Shown here piece after piece: positions 16,475 through 25,528 of a stretch of DNA of 64,000 bases. The translations under genes and the position numbers were made by a program. The notes beneath the pieces are model-generated. The model searched no databases. It was not told the origin of the DNA and saw nothing but the letters and a program-made list of their open reading frames with translations. The stretch's first letter is position 1. Every line of letters starts with the position of its first letter. Source of the stretch: Spartobacteria bacterium (lineage in GTDB: Bacteria > Verrucomicrobiota > Verrucomicrobiia > Chthoniobacterales > UBA10450); NCBI GenBank assembly GCA_003134785.1, contig PLCN01000015.1, positions 1 to 64,000 on the forward strand. Reading direction: 5' to 3'.

Positions 16475-16870
16475 ATGAAACTAAGACTAATCACTCTCAC
16501 CGCCGTGTGCGCAGCTACGCTGGCCACGATTTCAATCGCCAAAGCGCAGGATCCCGCCGCGCAAGATGCAGGCGGGAAGAGGCATCGTCATCACAGATGG
16601 GGCAACGCACTCGAGCACATGACGAAAACCCTTGCACTCACTGCTGATCAACAGGCAAAGATCCGAACGATTATCGAGCAAGCGAAGCCGCAGATCGTCT
16701 CAGCGCGTCAGGAATCGAAAGAGAAGGTAAAAGCGATCCGCGACAATATCCGGTCGCAGATTCGTCCAATCCTGACGGCAGCTCAGCAGCAAAAATGGGA
16801 TGCCATCCAAAAGGCGCGCGAAGACATACGCAAAGCTCGCCAGGAAATGCGCGACGCCGCAAAGCAATAA
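16475..16870 (+). CDS. Spy/CpxP-like periplasmic LTxxQ protein
   Basis: This encodes 131 residues. A clear signal peptide (MKLRLITLTAVCAATLATIS, cleavage after about AKA) is followed by a His/Arg-rich patch (GGKRHRHHRW) and a long helical part. That part contains LALTADQQAKIRTII and ILTAAQQQKWDAI, two LTxxQ-type repeats of the Spy/CpxP chaperone family. Spy-like proteins bind unfolded periplasmic proteins or metals under envelope stress; that role is inferred by family. GGAGAAAC about 10 bp upstream of the ATG is one of the better ribosome binding sites here. A strong terminator follows. Confidence 0.8.
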   Translation: MKLRLITLTAVCAATLATISIAKAQDPAAQDAGGKRHRHHRWGNALEHMTKTLALTADQQAKIRTIIEQAKPQIVSARQESKEKVKAIRDNIRSQIRPILTAAQQQKWDAIQKAREDIRKARQEMRDAAKQ

Positions 16871-16891
16871 CGTTAGGGTAACAAAGGGAAG

Positions 16892-16924
16892 GCGGCGGCC
16901 TGATCAGTCGCCGCCGCTTTGTTT
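16892..16924 (+). terminator. Rho-independent terminator
   Basis: GCGGCGG (16892) pairs with CCGCCGC (16911-16917) and is followed by TTTGTTT. It sits 21 bp after the Spy-like stop codon. Confidence 0.75.
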
Positions 16925-16929
16925 ATGCG

Positions 16930-17040
16930 CTCGGTGAACGGCGTAGCACAGCCATCCTGGCTGTGGGGACAGCAGGCATCCTGTCTGTTGGTCTCAAACG
17001 CAGAACCGGCAAGACGACTGTGCTACTGAGAAGGTCGCGA
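16930..17040. repeat. REP-like repeat
   Basis: GTAGCACAGCCATCCTGGCT at one end and GACTGTGCTAC at the other form imperfect arms, with internal ACAGCAGGCATCCTGTCTGT. It separates convergent genes. Confidence 0.45.
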
Positions 17041-17052
17041 GGCGATTCTTAG

Positions 17053-18759
17053 CTATGGCAGGTTATAAACCTCAACCAAACCAATTCCAGTCGTGCTATT
17101 CGTCCCGCGGACTGTGGCTGTGTAGTTACCAGGAGCGAGAGATGCAATAAGGGCTGATTCCGCATCGTTGGAAGGTTGAAGTGTGGTCGCACGGATGGCA
17201 GCTTCCTGAGATTGGCCGTTCTGATCGTTGATTTTCCAGTTATCGTTGCTCGCAATCGTAGCTCCGTTTACGTCTTTCAGTTCCAGAGTCGGATCGGCTA
17301 ATGCACCTGGCACAGGAACCGACGGCCCCAATGCGCGCACGATTACCCTGGCAGATCCGGCTTGGCCGGCACCGCCGACAATCAGGCCACCGATCATGAC
17401 GTTATCACCTGTGTTGACAAACCCGCGCGTGCTGATGTTCGCCAGATTTGAGCTCGTGCCCTGCTGGAGATCATAGACCTCGACTACGCCCACACCCGTC
17501 CCGCCATTCTTGCCCGCAAGAATTGCCGTGTAGGTCCCAGGGTTAAGAGTTGTCAGGATAGCTGATTCCAAATCGTTCGTCGGTGGAATTGTTGTAGCAG
17601 TAATGGCAGCTTGCTGCGATAGCTGGGTTTGATCGTCAATCTTCCAGTTGTCATTCGTGGCTAATGTCGTGTTGCCTTGATGTAATTCCAAGGTGGGATC
17701 GGACAAAGTAGTTCCTACACCACTAAGCGAAGGTCCGATGCCGCGAATAAGGACCTGCTTAGGATCGGTGCCAGTAATGATAAAGCCGGCGATGAGGACC
17801 TGATCGGCAGTCTTGACCGCGAGGCGCGTCGCGATGTTCAGGACCGGCGCACGGAACACGTCCACGATCGGGTTACGCATGGCATCGGTGGCGGCGTTAC
17901 ACGTGCCCAGGCCGTACAGGTTTTCGATCGTTCGCAGAATATTATAGTGATCGACGCCGAGCCCCGGTCCGCGCTCGATGCCGCTCTCGGCGTAAGTGCC
18001 AGGTCTTACGTTCTGACCGCTGAAGATCGTGGCGATCTGATTTGTCGCTCCGTTGTCGTCTTCGTCCCAGGTCACAAGAAGAATACTGTTATGCGCCGCG
18101 GCCCACTGCCGGTAAGCCTCCATGTTTTGGCTCAGCCAGGTATCACCCATGGCGACGGTTCCATCGTGCATGTCGTTCTGCTCGTTAGGCACGACGATCG
18201 ACACCGTCGGCAGCGCGGCGAATCCCGCATCGGTCGTCGGGAAAGCGGTGAACGGTTGGTTAGCCGATACCGGAAGGTGATTGCTAGCCGGCGCGTCGTT
18301 CGCCTGCCAGTTTACCACCGGGTTATGCTTGCGCTGATATTGGTTCTGGCCGGGGACGGTCGTAAAGTTATCGCCGTTGAATCCCACCGAGGGCAAGCTC
18401 TCCGAATAGGTTGTGAACGTGAAGCCCTTAGCCAGCAATTCCGCTCCGAGGTTTGGCGCCGAGAACGGGAGGTTTGCCGGCGTCGAGTCACCGACGACGC
18501 CCTGATTCAATCCCGAAAAGAGGTCGAGGTAGTTTGGCTGACTCGGGTGTTCAATGGCGTGAGAGTTAGTCAGCAGCGCACCATTGGCGGCCAGGGTATT
18601 ATTGAGATAGGGCGCGTCGGCGCTGCCGATAATCTCACCATAAGCATGATTCTCCATGATGACGATGACCAGGTGAGAAGGCGCGCCAAAGGCAACACCG
18701 GCTGCGCTGGAAAAACCGAGTGCTAAGGCACCGGCCGTAAGGTAACGCAATATTTTCAT
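17053..18759 (-). CDS. Secreted phosphoesterase (acid-phosphatase-like) with tandem C-terminal beta domains
   Basis: This encodes 568 residues. A signal peptide (ILRYLTAGALALGFSSAAGVAFG) is followed by a phosphoesterase/acid phosphatase domain (about 27-315). Motifs are VIVIMENHAYGEIIG, AIEHPSQPNYLDLFSG, LLVTWDEDDNG and DHYNILRTIENLYGL. The remainder is two copies of an approximately 120-residue beta module. Each has a DPTLEL strand, a TNDNWKI or SNDNWKI turn and an ending like GTGVGVVEVYDL or TGIGLVEVYNL. These modules are common on secreted proteins of this phylum and may bind the surface or polymers. The likely job is release of phosphate from organic esters outside the cell. Confidence 0.85.
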   Translation of the reverse strand: MKILRYLTAGALALGFSSAAGVAFGAPSHLVIVIMENHAYGEIIGSADAPYLNNTLAANGALLTNSHAIEHPSQPNYLDLFSGLNQGVVGDSTPANLPFSAPNLGAELLAKGFTFTTYSESLPSVGFNGDNFTTVPGQNQYQRKHNPVVNWQANDAPASNHLPVSANQPFTAFPTTDAGFAALPTVSIVVPNEQNDMHDGTVAMGDTWLSQNMEAYRQWAAAHNSILLVTWDEDDNGATNQIATIFSGQNVRPGTYAESGIERGPGLGVDHYNILRTIENLYGLGTCNAATDAMRNPIVDVFRAPVLNIATRLAVKTADQVLIAGFIITGTDPKQVLIRGIGPSLSGVGTTLSDPTLELHQGNTTLATNDNWKIDDQTQLSQQAAITATTIPPTNDLESAILTTLNPGTYTAILAGKNGGTGVGVVEVYDLQQGTSSNLANISTRGFVNTGDNVMIGGLIVGGAGQAGSARVIVRALGPSVPVPGALADPTLELKDVNGATIASNDNWKINDQNGQSQEAAIRATTLQPSNDAESALIASLAPGNYTATVRGTNSTTGIGLVEVYNLP

Positions 18760-18980
18760 AATTTAGGTCCTATAGATTAACATGTTTCAAACCGAGCGCA
18801 TCTCGCGCTCGGAACAAAGTGATTCGCCGGCCTTCCCCGCCGCGCCAAAGAGTCGTTGACAGGTCGAGGGAATCTGATCAAGCCCTTTCGGCGACATTCC
18901 AACCTTTACCCGCAGTACCACTTGCTCCCGCGCTGCGGTAGCTGATCATATTCTTCCTTAAGCCTACTCCCTGCGCGACA

Positions 18981-19403
18981 ATGAACCACCGACTTGCGAT
19001 TTTAGCGACGTTGCTCGCCTGCGCTCTTTTGCATCCGGCTTCTGCAGCGGAACAACTCAACGAAGAGCAACTTGAGCAATTAGCTCAACAATCGCCCAAG
19101 CTCTATCTTCCGAAGCTCATTGCTTTCACCGAAGCAAAGCTGGAGAGAGTTTATGAGGCCAGGCTTAAGGCATCTGGCCCCGAATACCGCGAAGCACTCC
19201 AAAGGGCTCAGGAGGCTTGGAGGAGGTTCTACGAGGCAGACCTCGTCGTCGGAGCGCTCGATACGGAAGGCGGAAGTGGACAAGCCGTCTTCGCGATGAA
19301 ACGACACATTTACCAGTTACGACTTCGCATTTACCAGCTCAGCACAGATTTTCTACAGGGGTGGATTCAAATTCCGAACGTCGATGAACCCGTGCCCAAG
19401 TGA
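18981..19403 (+). CDS. LprI/DUF1311-like secreted protein
   Basis: This encodes 140 residues. A signal peptide (HRLAILATLLACALLHPASA) is followed by a helical domain. EYREALQRAQEAWRRFYEAD and VGALDTEGGSGQAVFAMKRH match the pattern of the LprI/DUF1311 lysozyme-inhibitor-type domain: an aromatic-rich helix, then an EGGS turn. The paired cysteines usual in that family are absent from the mature part, so lysozyme inhibition is uncertain. It stands alone. Confidence 0.65.
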   Translation: MNHRLAILATLLACALLHPASAAEQLNEEQLEQLAQQSPKLYLPKLIAFTEAKLERVYEARLKASGPEYREALQRAQEAWRRFYEADLVVGALDTEGGSGQAVFAMKRHIYQLRLRIYQLSTDFLQGWIQIPNVDEPVPK

Positions 19404-19604
19404 TAGGCGTTACCATCGATCTGTTTGCAGCTACGCTGTGCGGGTGGTTCATTCGGACGCGTTTGGTAGCGACGCGACAAAATCTAGCCGCCGTGTGGTA
19501 CTGGTATGCGGTTTAAGTGAAGGCATGCTTCGAGAGTGGATGGAATAGACCGCTAACAAAGGCTTGCATGGAAGGCTCTCGGGGTTCAATTTGTTACCAA
19601 GCTC
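19404..19604. other. Short gene-free gap
   Basis: No coding frame, hairpin or repeat of note was seen here. Confidence 0.4.
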
Positions 19605-19856
19605 ATGAAGAGGACGCGCGAAGAAGTTGCGAATACGATCGAGGCGCTCATTAACGGGACGGGCCGGCAATGGGATTGGGATGGCTTCACTTCAATCCGG
19701 CTCGACGATCCTCAGCTGGAGGCGATTCGGCAACGCTGCGTCTCTCTTCCAGTGGAGTTTCCGCCGACCACGAAGACCGAATATTGCAGCGAAGCCGGGC
19801 TGCAAGTCATGCGCGGTCTGGTCCAGACGCTGCGATCAAAAGCTGAAGCCCGATAA
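19605..19856 (+). CDS. Hypothetical 83-aa protein
   Basis: This encodes an 83-residue soluble protein with no known motif. MKRTREEVANTIEALINGTG and WDWDGFTSIRLDDPQLEAI suggest an alpha-beta fold. The composition (acidic patches, conserved-looking W and P positions) favours a real gene. No neighbouring gene is close enough for an operon. Confidence 0.55.
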   Translation: MKRTREEVANTIEALINGTGRQWDWDGFTSIRLDDPQLEAIRQRCVSLPVEFPPTTKTEYCSEAGLQVMRGLVQTLRSKAEAR

Positions 19857-19983
19857 GCTCGGACAACTTCCGCAGGCGAGACGCCCGTCGACCCCAAAAG
19901 CAAGCTGCCCGTGCGACATCACATTCCGGCGTTTTATTCTTCGATGCGCCTGCTCAGCGCCTCGGCTTCGATAAGTGAAGACT

Positions 19984-20118
19984 ATGGATCATAAAACGCG
20001 CTCCGCACAATCGACCACGCTGAATAAGGTCCCCCAGGTCACGCTCGCGGTTTGGGTCATAAAAATCCTGGCGACCACGCCGGGTGCAATTGGCAGTGAT
20101 GCGTTGTCGGGCAAGTAG
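19984..20118 (+). pseudogene. Truncated duplicate of the COG4705-type membrane protein
   Basis: This is a 44-codon frame, MDHKTRSAQSTTLNKVPQVT continuing with LAVWVIKILATTPG, ending at TAG. It is clearly homologous to the first 44 residues of the next gene (KVPQVTLVFWIVKILATTLG), so the next gene's 5' end was duplicated and truncated. It is either a dead fragment or, less likely, a one-helix small protein. It ends 28 bp before the full gene. Confidence 0.7.
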
Positions 20119-20145
20119 CGAACGATTGATTTTGGGAGGATAAAA

Positions 20146-20931
20146 ATGGACGAAAAGAGATCGGAGTTCGTTGCTAAGGTACCCCAGGTAACGTTGGTAT
20201 TCTGGATCGTTAAGATCCTCGCGACCACGCTGGGCGAGACCGGCGGCGACGCCGTCACCATGTCGTGGCTTGGCGAAACTACTGCCGCGGCCAAAGGCAC
20301 CGGCTATCTTATCGGCACGGCAATATTCAGCGTTATTTTTGTTGCCGCGGTCCTCGTCCAGATCAAGGCGAAGAAATTTCACCCGTTTCTATACTGGCTG
20401 ACGATCGTCGCAACGACGACAGTCGGCACCACGCTGGCCGATTATTGCACCAGATCGCTCGGCATCGGCTACACCGGCGGTTCGACCATATTGCTAATCC
20501 TGGTAATGGCGTCGCTTTTGGCGTGGCGTTGGTCAACTGGGAGCATCTCTGTTGAGACGGTGAGTACGCCGAAGGTTGAGACCTTTTACTGGGTCACGAT
20601 AATGTTTTCACAGACGCTGGGTACGGCACTCGGTGACTGGGTAGCGGATACCAACCAAATGGGCTACCTCGGGGCTGCAGCGGTTTTTGGTGGTTTACTC
20701 CTTCTGACCGCACTTCTCTACTACTTCACAAGCATTTCGCGCGCTATTTTGTTTTGGGCGGCATTCATCTTGACCCGCCCCCTCGGAGCCGTCGTCGGCG
20801 ATTTTCTGGATAAGCCTCTGAAGGAAGGAGGGTTGGCTCTGAGCCGCTACACCGCATCTCTCGCGCTCCTGGTGGTAATCGTCACGTTGATCCTAATTTT
20901 CCCGCAAAAGCCGGCTTCAAAAGCGCATTGA
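20146..20931 (+). CDS. COG4705-type integral membrane protein
   Basis: This encodes 261 residues with about eight hydrophobic helices. The protein looks internally duplicated: KVPQVTLVFWIVKILATTLGETGGD and KVETFYWVTIMFSQTLGTALGD are parallel starts of the two halves. TTxGxTLADY and TRPLGAVVGDFLDKP repeat the theme of small residues followed by G-D. The features match uncharacterised membrane proteins of the COG4705 type. Function is unknown; transport is plausible. GGGAGGATAAAA upstream gives a clear ribosome binding site, which fixes the ATG at 20146. Confidence 0.8.
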   Translation: MDEKRSEFVAKVPQVTLVFWIVKILATTLGETGGDAVTMSWLGETTAAAKGTGYLIGTAIFSVIFVAAVLVQIKAKKFHPFLYWLTIVATTTVGTTLADYCTRSLGIGYTGGSTILLILVMASLLAWRWSTGSISVETVSTPKVETFYWVTIMFSQTLGTALGDWVADTNQMGYLGAAAVFGGLLLLTALLYYFTSISRAILFWAAFILTRPLGAVVGDFLDKPLKEGGLALSRYTASLALLVVIVTLILIFPQKPASKAH

Positions 20932-20953
20932 AGAAATCCGAAGAGGGCGCCGT

Positions 20954-21712
20954 TCAGTAGAGCAACTGCACGCCGCAGTAGCCGATAGTCGCGAGCGGAT
21001 CGGGCGAACGAATCTCGCGACCGAGCGACACGATCAGGATCCGGCTCGCGGAAAATTCGTGGTGGACGCCGACGTTCACGGTCAACGCGTCGCGCGTAAA
21101 ATTCATCCGTGACGTGCCGTGAAGCTCCGCCATTAACAGCGTCGCCCTCGAGACGTCCAGGCCGGCGACGACGCCATAAAACCACTCACTTCGCGCGACG
21201 CTGCTGACATGCGGGCCGAACTCAAAGTCGGCGTGCCAGCGACCCAACGTCTTCGCCATCTGTATCGGGATTTGAAAACGAGTCCCCTCCTGGGAAAGAC
21301 CTCGCCGCGCGGAGGAACTGACGACGTTGAAAATCACCCGCGGAAACATCGACATGTCGAAACCGTCGCCGTTCCTTTGTTGGTCGAGGAAACGCCATTT
21401 GACCGCGGCCTCGGTGCCGCCGAGTCCACCGATCAGGCCGCGTCCCCTGCGTTTCAAGAAGACCGGCGCGGTCTGCAAGGTGAGCTGGATGTGCTCGCCG
21501 ACTCCGTAGTTCAAATCGATCGCCGGCAGATCGGATGATGTTTCCCCCGGCCGATGTTCGAACGCGAGCGCCAGGTTGATCTCCCATTTTTTATCGCCCG
21601 GCGTGCCCGGATCGTCGGTGATCATCGGCGGCCCGCCTTGCGCCGGCGCGTTGTGCGCGGCAAACGCGGAGATCACGCAGGCGAGACAAAGAAATGTGTA
21701 TAGCTGACGCAA
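20954..21712 (-). CDS. Secreted beta-barrel-like hypothetical protein
   Basis: This encodes 252 residues. The signal peptide is QLYTFLCLACVISAFAAHNAPAQ. The mature part begins GGPPMITDDPGTPGDKKWEINLA, then alternates amphipathic strands (IDLNYGVGEHIQLTLQTAPV, TLLMAELHGTSRMNF) and ends in an aromatic residue (QLLY). This resembles the transporter-type or DUF-type outer-membrane barrels whose genes often begin PMITDDPGTPG. It lies 18 bp downstream of the beta-propeller gene on the same strand, so the two are probably cotranscribed. Confidence 0.7.
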   Translation of the reverse strand: MRQLYTFLCLACVISAFAAHNAPAQGGPPMITDDPGTPGDKKWEINLALAFEHRPGETSSDLPAIDLNYGVGEHIQLTLQTAPVFLKRRGRGLIGGLGGTEAAVKWRFLDQQRNGDGFDMSMFPRVIFNVVSSSARRGLSQEGTRFQIPIQMAKTLGRWHADFEFGPHVSSVARSEWFYGVVAGLDVSRATLLMAELHGTSRMNFTRDALTVNVGVHHEFSASRILIVSLGREIRSPDPLATIGYCGVQLLY

Positions 21713-21730
21713 CGAGCGCGCGCTTCTCGT

Positions 21731-22771
21731 TTACGGTTTCGCCGCGTCGGCCGGCCCGTAGACCAAAAGCTTCAAAGTATTCGGCACAATCGTCGGCCGC
21801 CCCGGCGAAGCACCGGGTGACGGAGATGGCGGTGCCTGGAATTGCGCGGTGGGCAAATAAATCCGATGAGTCATTGGGTCAAGAGCCATCGTGCGTGCGC
21901 CCCGTTCAGTCTTGAGCGTCTGAACGACGGTCAGCTTCTGCGGTGTTTCCTCTTTCGCGATAGTGGTGACGCCTTCCCCACACGACGCGAATGCAAGCTG
22001 CGTCCCGTCGTCAAACGCCGCGCCGTCCACGCCGGTGCCGATCGGCACGCTTCCCACCACCTTGCCCGATTCCGTGTCGACCATCTCCATCATCTTGTTG
22101 TGGCAAGTCGTGAACAAACGATGATGCGCCGCATCGAGCGCGATCCCGCTCGGCTCTTCCCCGGGCGCGAGCGGCCAGTGTGCCGTCACCTCGTGTCTCG
22201 CCGCGTCAATCACCACGACCTCGCTCTTGTCCTCGATGTTGCAATAAACCCGGCCGGCTCCGCTATCGACCGCCGCAAACTCCGGAGCGCCCCCGAGCGG
22301 GATCGTGGCCACCACTTTTGCCGCCTTCGCGTCAATCACCGTCGCCGAATTCCCCGTGTGATTGAAAACGTAAACCTCGCCCCGCTTTGGATCGTAAACG
22401 ATCGCGTCCGGGTTCGCGCCGCTGTCGAGCTTTGAAATTGTCTTGAGCGTCTTGAGATCGACCACGCTGATTTTGTTCTCCTTGCCGTTCGACGAGAACC
22501 CGCGATCAACTTCCGGCACCGCAATGAACCCGTGCACCCCCGGTGTATCCGTGATCTCGCCCGCGACTGCGTTCTTCGTGAGATCGACTACCACCACTTT
22601 CGTCGCGTGCGACAGGTAAAGCCGATGCGCCGGGGAATCGATGGTGAGAATATCCCAGCCGCCTTCCCCGCCGATTGGAATTTCCTTGATGAGTTTATAT
22701 TCCCCTTCGCCACGCACCGCGTTCGTGGATAACAGAGCCAACGCCGTCAAAGCACAAATGATCGATTTCAT
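21731..22771 (-). CDS. YncE-like secreted beta-propeller protein
   Basis: This encodes 346 residues. After a signal peptide (SIICALTALALLSTNAVRG), repeated YVTN-type blades follow: GWDILTIDSPAHRLYLSHA, VHGFIAVPEVDRGFSSNG, PDAIVYDPKRGEVYVFNHTG, PSGIALDAAHHRLFTTCHN and ARTMALDPMTHRIYLPTA. The length fits a seven-bladed YncE-like propeller. Such proteins are periplasmic or surface scaffolds, sometimes binding DNA or redox partners; nothing here selects among these. It is first in a probable two-gene unit with the downstream barrel-like gene. Confidence 0.85.
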   Translation of the reverse strand: MKSIICALTALALLSTNAVRGEGEYKLIKEIPIGGEGGWDILTIDSPAHRLYLSHATKVVVVDLTKNAVAGEITDTPGVHGFIAVPEVDRGFSSNGKENKISVVDLKTLKTISKLDSGANPDAIVYDPKRGEVYVFNHTGNSATVIDAKAAKVVATIPLGGAPEFAAVDSGAGRVYCNIEDKSEVVVIDAARHEVTAHWPLAPGEEPSGIALDAAHHRLFTTCHNKMMEMVDTESGKVVGSVPIGTGVDGAAFDDGTQLAFASCGEGVTTIAKEETPQKLTVVQTLKTERGARTMALDPMTHRIYLPTAQFQAPPSPSPGASPGRPTIVPNTLKLLVYGPADAAKP

Positions 22772-22831
22772 TCGATGACAGTAGCCGCGCCTGCCTGCCT
22801 GTCATACACGCGATGGAGAAGAGCCACCCTC

Positions 22832-23512
22832 CTAGACAGCGATGGTCTCGCCGATCGCAGCAAGAAGCAGCTCCTTGCCGGCAGCGCGCGCCGCCGCCAG
22901 CGCGGCTTCGTGATCGAGCTTGATCGGCGGGAACGTGTCGTAATGCACGCCGACAAATTTTGACACGCCTGCGAATTCCGCCGCTCGGAGTGCGTCCTCG
23001 ATTCCCATCGTAAAAAAATCGCCGATCGGGAAGACGGCGAAATCCAATTTGGTCCCCTCGCCGATCAGCTTCATGTCGGAGGTCAGCGCGGTATCGCCGG
23101 AGTAATAGAAATTTACGTCGCTCGATTCGACGACGAAGCCGCAGGGATTACCGCCGTAAGAACCGTCCGGCATCGAGCTGCTGTGAATGGCGCTGGTGAG
23201 TTTGACGCGGCCGAAATCCATTTTCGCCGCGCCGCCATGATTCATCGCCTGGACATTCTTCACGCCTTTGGCTTCGAACCAGGATCCGACTTCGTAAGGA
23301 GCGATCACCGTCGCGCCGGTTCGTGCGGCGATGTCGACGACGTCCGCGATGTGATCGCCGTGACCGTGCGAGACCAGAATAAAATCCGCCGCGATCTTTT
23401 CGACGTCGATTTTTTTCGCCAGCGGATTGGGCGAAATGAAGGGGTCGAAGAGAAGAATTTTGCCGCCGGCGGCGACCGAGAAACAAGCATGCCCGTAATA
23501 GGTAAATTTCAT
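22832..23512 (-). CDS. UPF0173-type metal-dependent hydrolase
   Basis: This encodes 226 residues with a metallo-beta-lactamase fold. MKFTYYGHACFSV opens it. LVSHGHGDHIAD is the metal-binding HxHxDH, AMNHGG and AIHSSS supply further ligands, and YYSGDTALTSDM supplies the bridging Asp. Length and order match the UPF0173 (YtkL-like) group of uncharacterised hydrolases. Cytosolic, substrate unknown. It is monocistronic as far as seen. Confidence 0.88.
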   Translation of the reverse strand: MKFTYYGHACFSVAAGGKILLFDPFISPNPLAKKIDVEKIAADFILVSHGHGDHIADVVDIAARTGATVIAPYEVGSWFEAKGVKNVQAMNHGGAAKMDFGRVKLTSAIHSSSMPDGSYGGNPCGFVVESSDVNFYYSGDTALTSDMKLIGEGTKLDFAVFPIGDFFTMGIEDALRAAEFAGVSKFVGVHYDTFPPIKLDHEAALAAARAAGKELLLAAIGETIAV

Positions 23513-23727
23513 GACCGGAACAGATCGGCCACTGAACGCGCAGATTCACGCAGATTCTTCGACTGAGAGCAGGAGGGAAAATGAGAGGAGGAGGATCGTT
23601 CGTTTTCTCAGGTCCTCTTCAGGCGCGCCGTTTGTGGGTCGAACCTAACGCCTCCAAAAGATTGTGATTGCATTCGCTCCGGCTGTTCCCTATCTCTGGC
23701 GTCCACCTTCACAAAATCCAAATATCT

Positions 23728-24177
23728 ATGACTTCACTCATCCAATTCCCGCTCCATTCCTTCGCCACTCTCCTGGGGGCGGACTTCGACTATAACTACA
23801 GCGCCAATTACCAGATGGGCCCGGTTGGCTGGACCTGTTACGCGGTTTTCGTCCTGCTGATGATCGCCTCCATGTGGAAGGTGTTCGCCAAGGCAGGCGA
23901 GCCTGGCTGGGCGTCCATCGTTCCTATTTATAACATCATCGTCTGGTGCAAAATCGTCGGCCGGCCGGCGTGGTGGTTCATCCTGCTCTTAATCCCGTGC
24001 GTCGGCATCGTCATCGCCATTATGCTTTGCATCGATCTGGCAAAAAGTTTCGGCAAGGGCGCAGGCTTCGGCATCGGCATGGTCTTGCTTCCGTTTATCT
24101 TTATCCCGATCCTTGGCTTCGGCAGTGCCCAATACGTAGGACCTGCCGCATCCACCGCGGCGCGACCGATTGCGTAA
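23728..24177 (+). CDS. DUF5684-like membrane protein
   Basis: This encodes 149 residues from ATG 23728; the frame is open to 23668 but the upstream part lacks family features. Hydrophobic helices are CYAVFVLLMIASMWKVF, AWWFILLLIPCVGIVIAIML and IGMVLLPFIFIPILGFG. KAGEPGWASIVPIYNIIVWC is the hallmark of DUF5684 or signal-peptidase-associated small membrane proteins. The function is unknown. Confidence 0.8.
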   Translation: MTSLIQFPLHSFATLLGADFDYNYSANYQMGPVGWTCYAVFVLLMIASMWKVFAKAGEPGWASIVPIYNIIVWCKIVGRPAWWFILLLIPCVGIVIAIMLCIDLAKSFGKGAGFGIGMVLLPFIFIPILGFGSAQYVGPAASTAARPIA

Positions 24178-24304
24178 CCCGCAAAGCGCCAGTTAAGAAT
24201 TTCCGTTGCGGGCTGGCCGAAGTCCGGAGACAAACTCCGCCCGGCCAGCCGCATCGGTATCGGTGAATCAAAAGGACGAGAGCTTTCGCGCAATGCGGTG
24301 GTAG

Positions 24305-24366
24305 GGCGAGACTCTGTCGAGCCGAGAGCACGATTCCCGACGGCTCCGCGGAGCGTCGTCCTACCA
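24305..24366. repeat. REP-like inverted repeat
   Basis: GGTAGGGCGAGACTCTGTCG at the left and GCGGAGCGTCGTCCTACC at the right form imperfect arms between two plus-strand genes. The rest of the gap 24178-24420 holds nothing recognised. Confidence 0.5.
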
Positions 24367-24420
24367 AAAACCCCAAACGCAATAATGGAAACGGCTCCGT
24401 TCCTGGCGCAAAGTTGAAGG

Positions 24421-25479
24421 GTGCAGGGAGAGCCAGCGCACCGCGCCATTATTCACCTCGATATGGATTGCTTCTACGCGGCAATCGAGGTGCGGGACCG
24501 CCCATCATTGAAGGGAAAGCCGGTCGGCGTGGGCGGCGCACGCGACCGCCGGGGCGTCCTCACGACGTGCAACTACGAGGCCCGCGAGTTCGGCGTGCGC
24601 TCGGCCATGCCGACTTTCATGGCCCTGCAACGCTGTCCGAATCTCATCATCCTGCCAACGCGGTTCGATGTGTACCGGAAAGAATCGGCCGCGATTCGCG
24701 GGATCCTGCATCGCTTTACGGCGCTGGTGGAACCGCTCTCGCTCGATGAAGCGTACCTCGATGTGACCGCGCATCCCGGCGCGCCCGCACCGCTCGCCCA
24801 GGTGATTCGCGGTCTCATTTTTCGCAAGACGAAGCTGACGGCGTCGGCTGGAATCGGTCCGAACAAGCTGGTGGCGAAAATCGCCAGCGACCTGAAAAAG
24901 CCGAATGGCCAGTTCGAAGTGAAACCGGAAGACGTGCCGGAATTCATGAAGAAACTGCCGGTGCGCAAACTGTGGGGTATCGGCGATGTGACCGAGCAGA
25001 AACTCGAGCGCCTTGGCATCGCGACCTGTGGCGAGATGCAACGATTATCGCGAACGGAGCTGCAGGCGTATTTCGGGAAGTTTGGGAGCGAGCTCTATGA
25101 ACTTTGCCGCGGGATCGACGATCGGCCGGTTGAACCAGATCGGGAACGGAAGTCGTTGAGCAACGAAGAAACGTTCTCCAGCGATCTCGAGACGTTGACG
25201 GAGTGCGAAGAAAAGCTGCCTGAGTTATTTGAGGAGTTGATGGCGGACCTCGACCAAAAGGAATCGACGCGGGCCGTGACAAAGATTTTCGTGAAGCTAA
25301 AGTTTCACGATTTCTCCCGCACCACGGTTGAACGCGCCGGGCTTCCCCCTACCCTCGATCAGTTTCAATCCCTCTTGGCCGAAGGATTCGCGCGCACGAA
25401 AAAAAGTGTGCGGCTGATTGGGCTCGGCGTGCGATTCGCCAGTGTAGACGTTCCCGATTCACAGCTGTCGCTGCTCTGA
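24421..25479 (+). CDS. dinB: DNA polymerase IV (Y family)
   Basis: This encodes 352 residues from GTG 24421. HLDMDCFYAAIEVRD carries the first catalytic Asp, and VEPLSLDEAYLDVT the second acidic pair. KLTASAGIGPNKLVAKIASD and RKLWGIGDVTEQKLERLGI form the fingers-palm and helix-hairpin-helix parts, and the little-finger domain lies after about 240. The length is normal. It is an error-prone translesion polymerase. It heads a possible unit with the following small membrane protein and trhO, although 49 bp separate the first two. Confidence 0.95.
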   Translation: MQGEPAHRAIIHLDMDCFYAAIEVRDRPSLKGKPVGVGGARDRRGVLTTCNYEAREFGVRSAMPTFMALQRCPNLIILPTRFDVYRKESAAIRGILHRFTALVEPLSLDEAYLDVTAHPGAPAPLAQVIRGLIFRKTKLTASAGIGPNKLVAKIASDLKKPNGQFEVKPEDVPEFMKKLPVRKLWGIGDVTEQKLERLGIATCGEMQRLSRTELQAYFGKFGSELYELCRGIDDRPVEPDRERKSLSNEETFSSDLETLTECEEKLPELFEELMADLDQKESTRAVTKIFVKLKFHDFSRTTVERAGLPPTLDQFQSLLAEGFARTKKSVRLIGLGVRFASVDVPDSQLSLL

Positions 25480-25528
25480 TCGCGCTCCGCATTGCGCAAA
25501 TCGCTCATTTCAAAAGACACCTCTTCAC

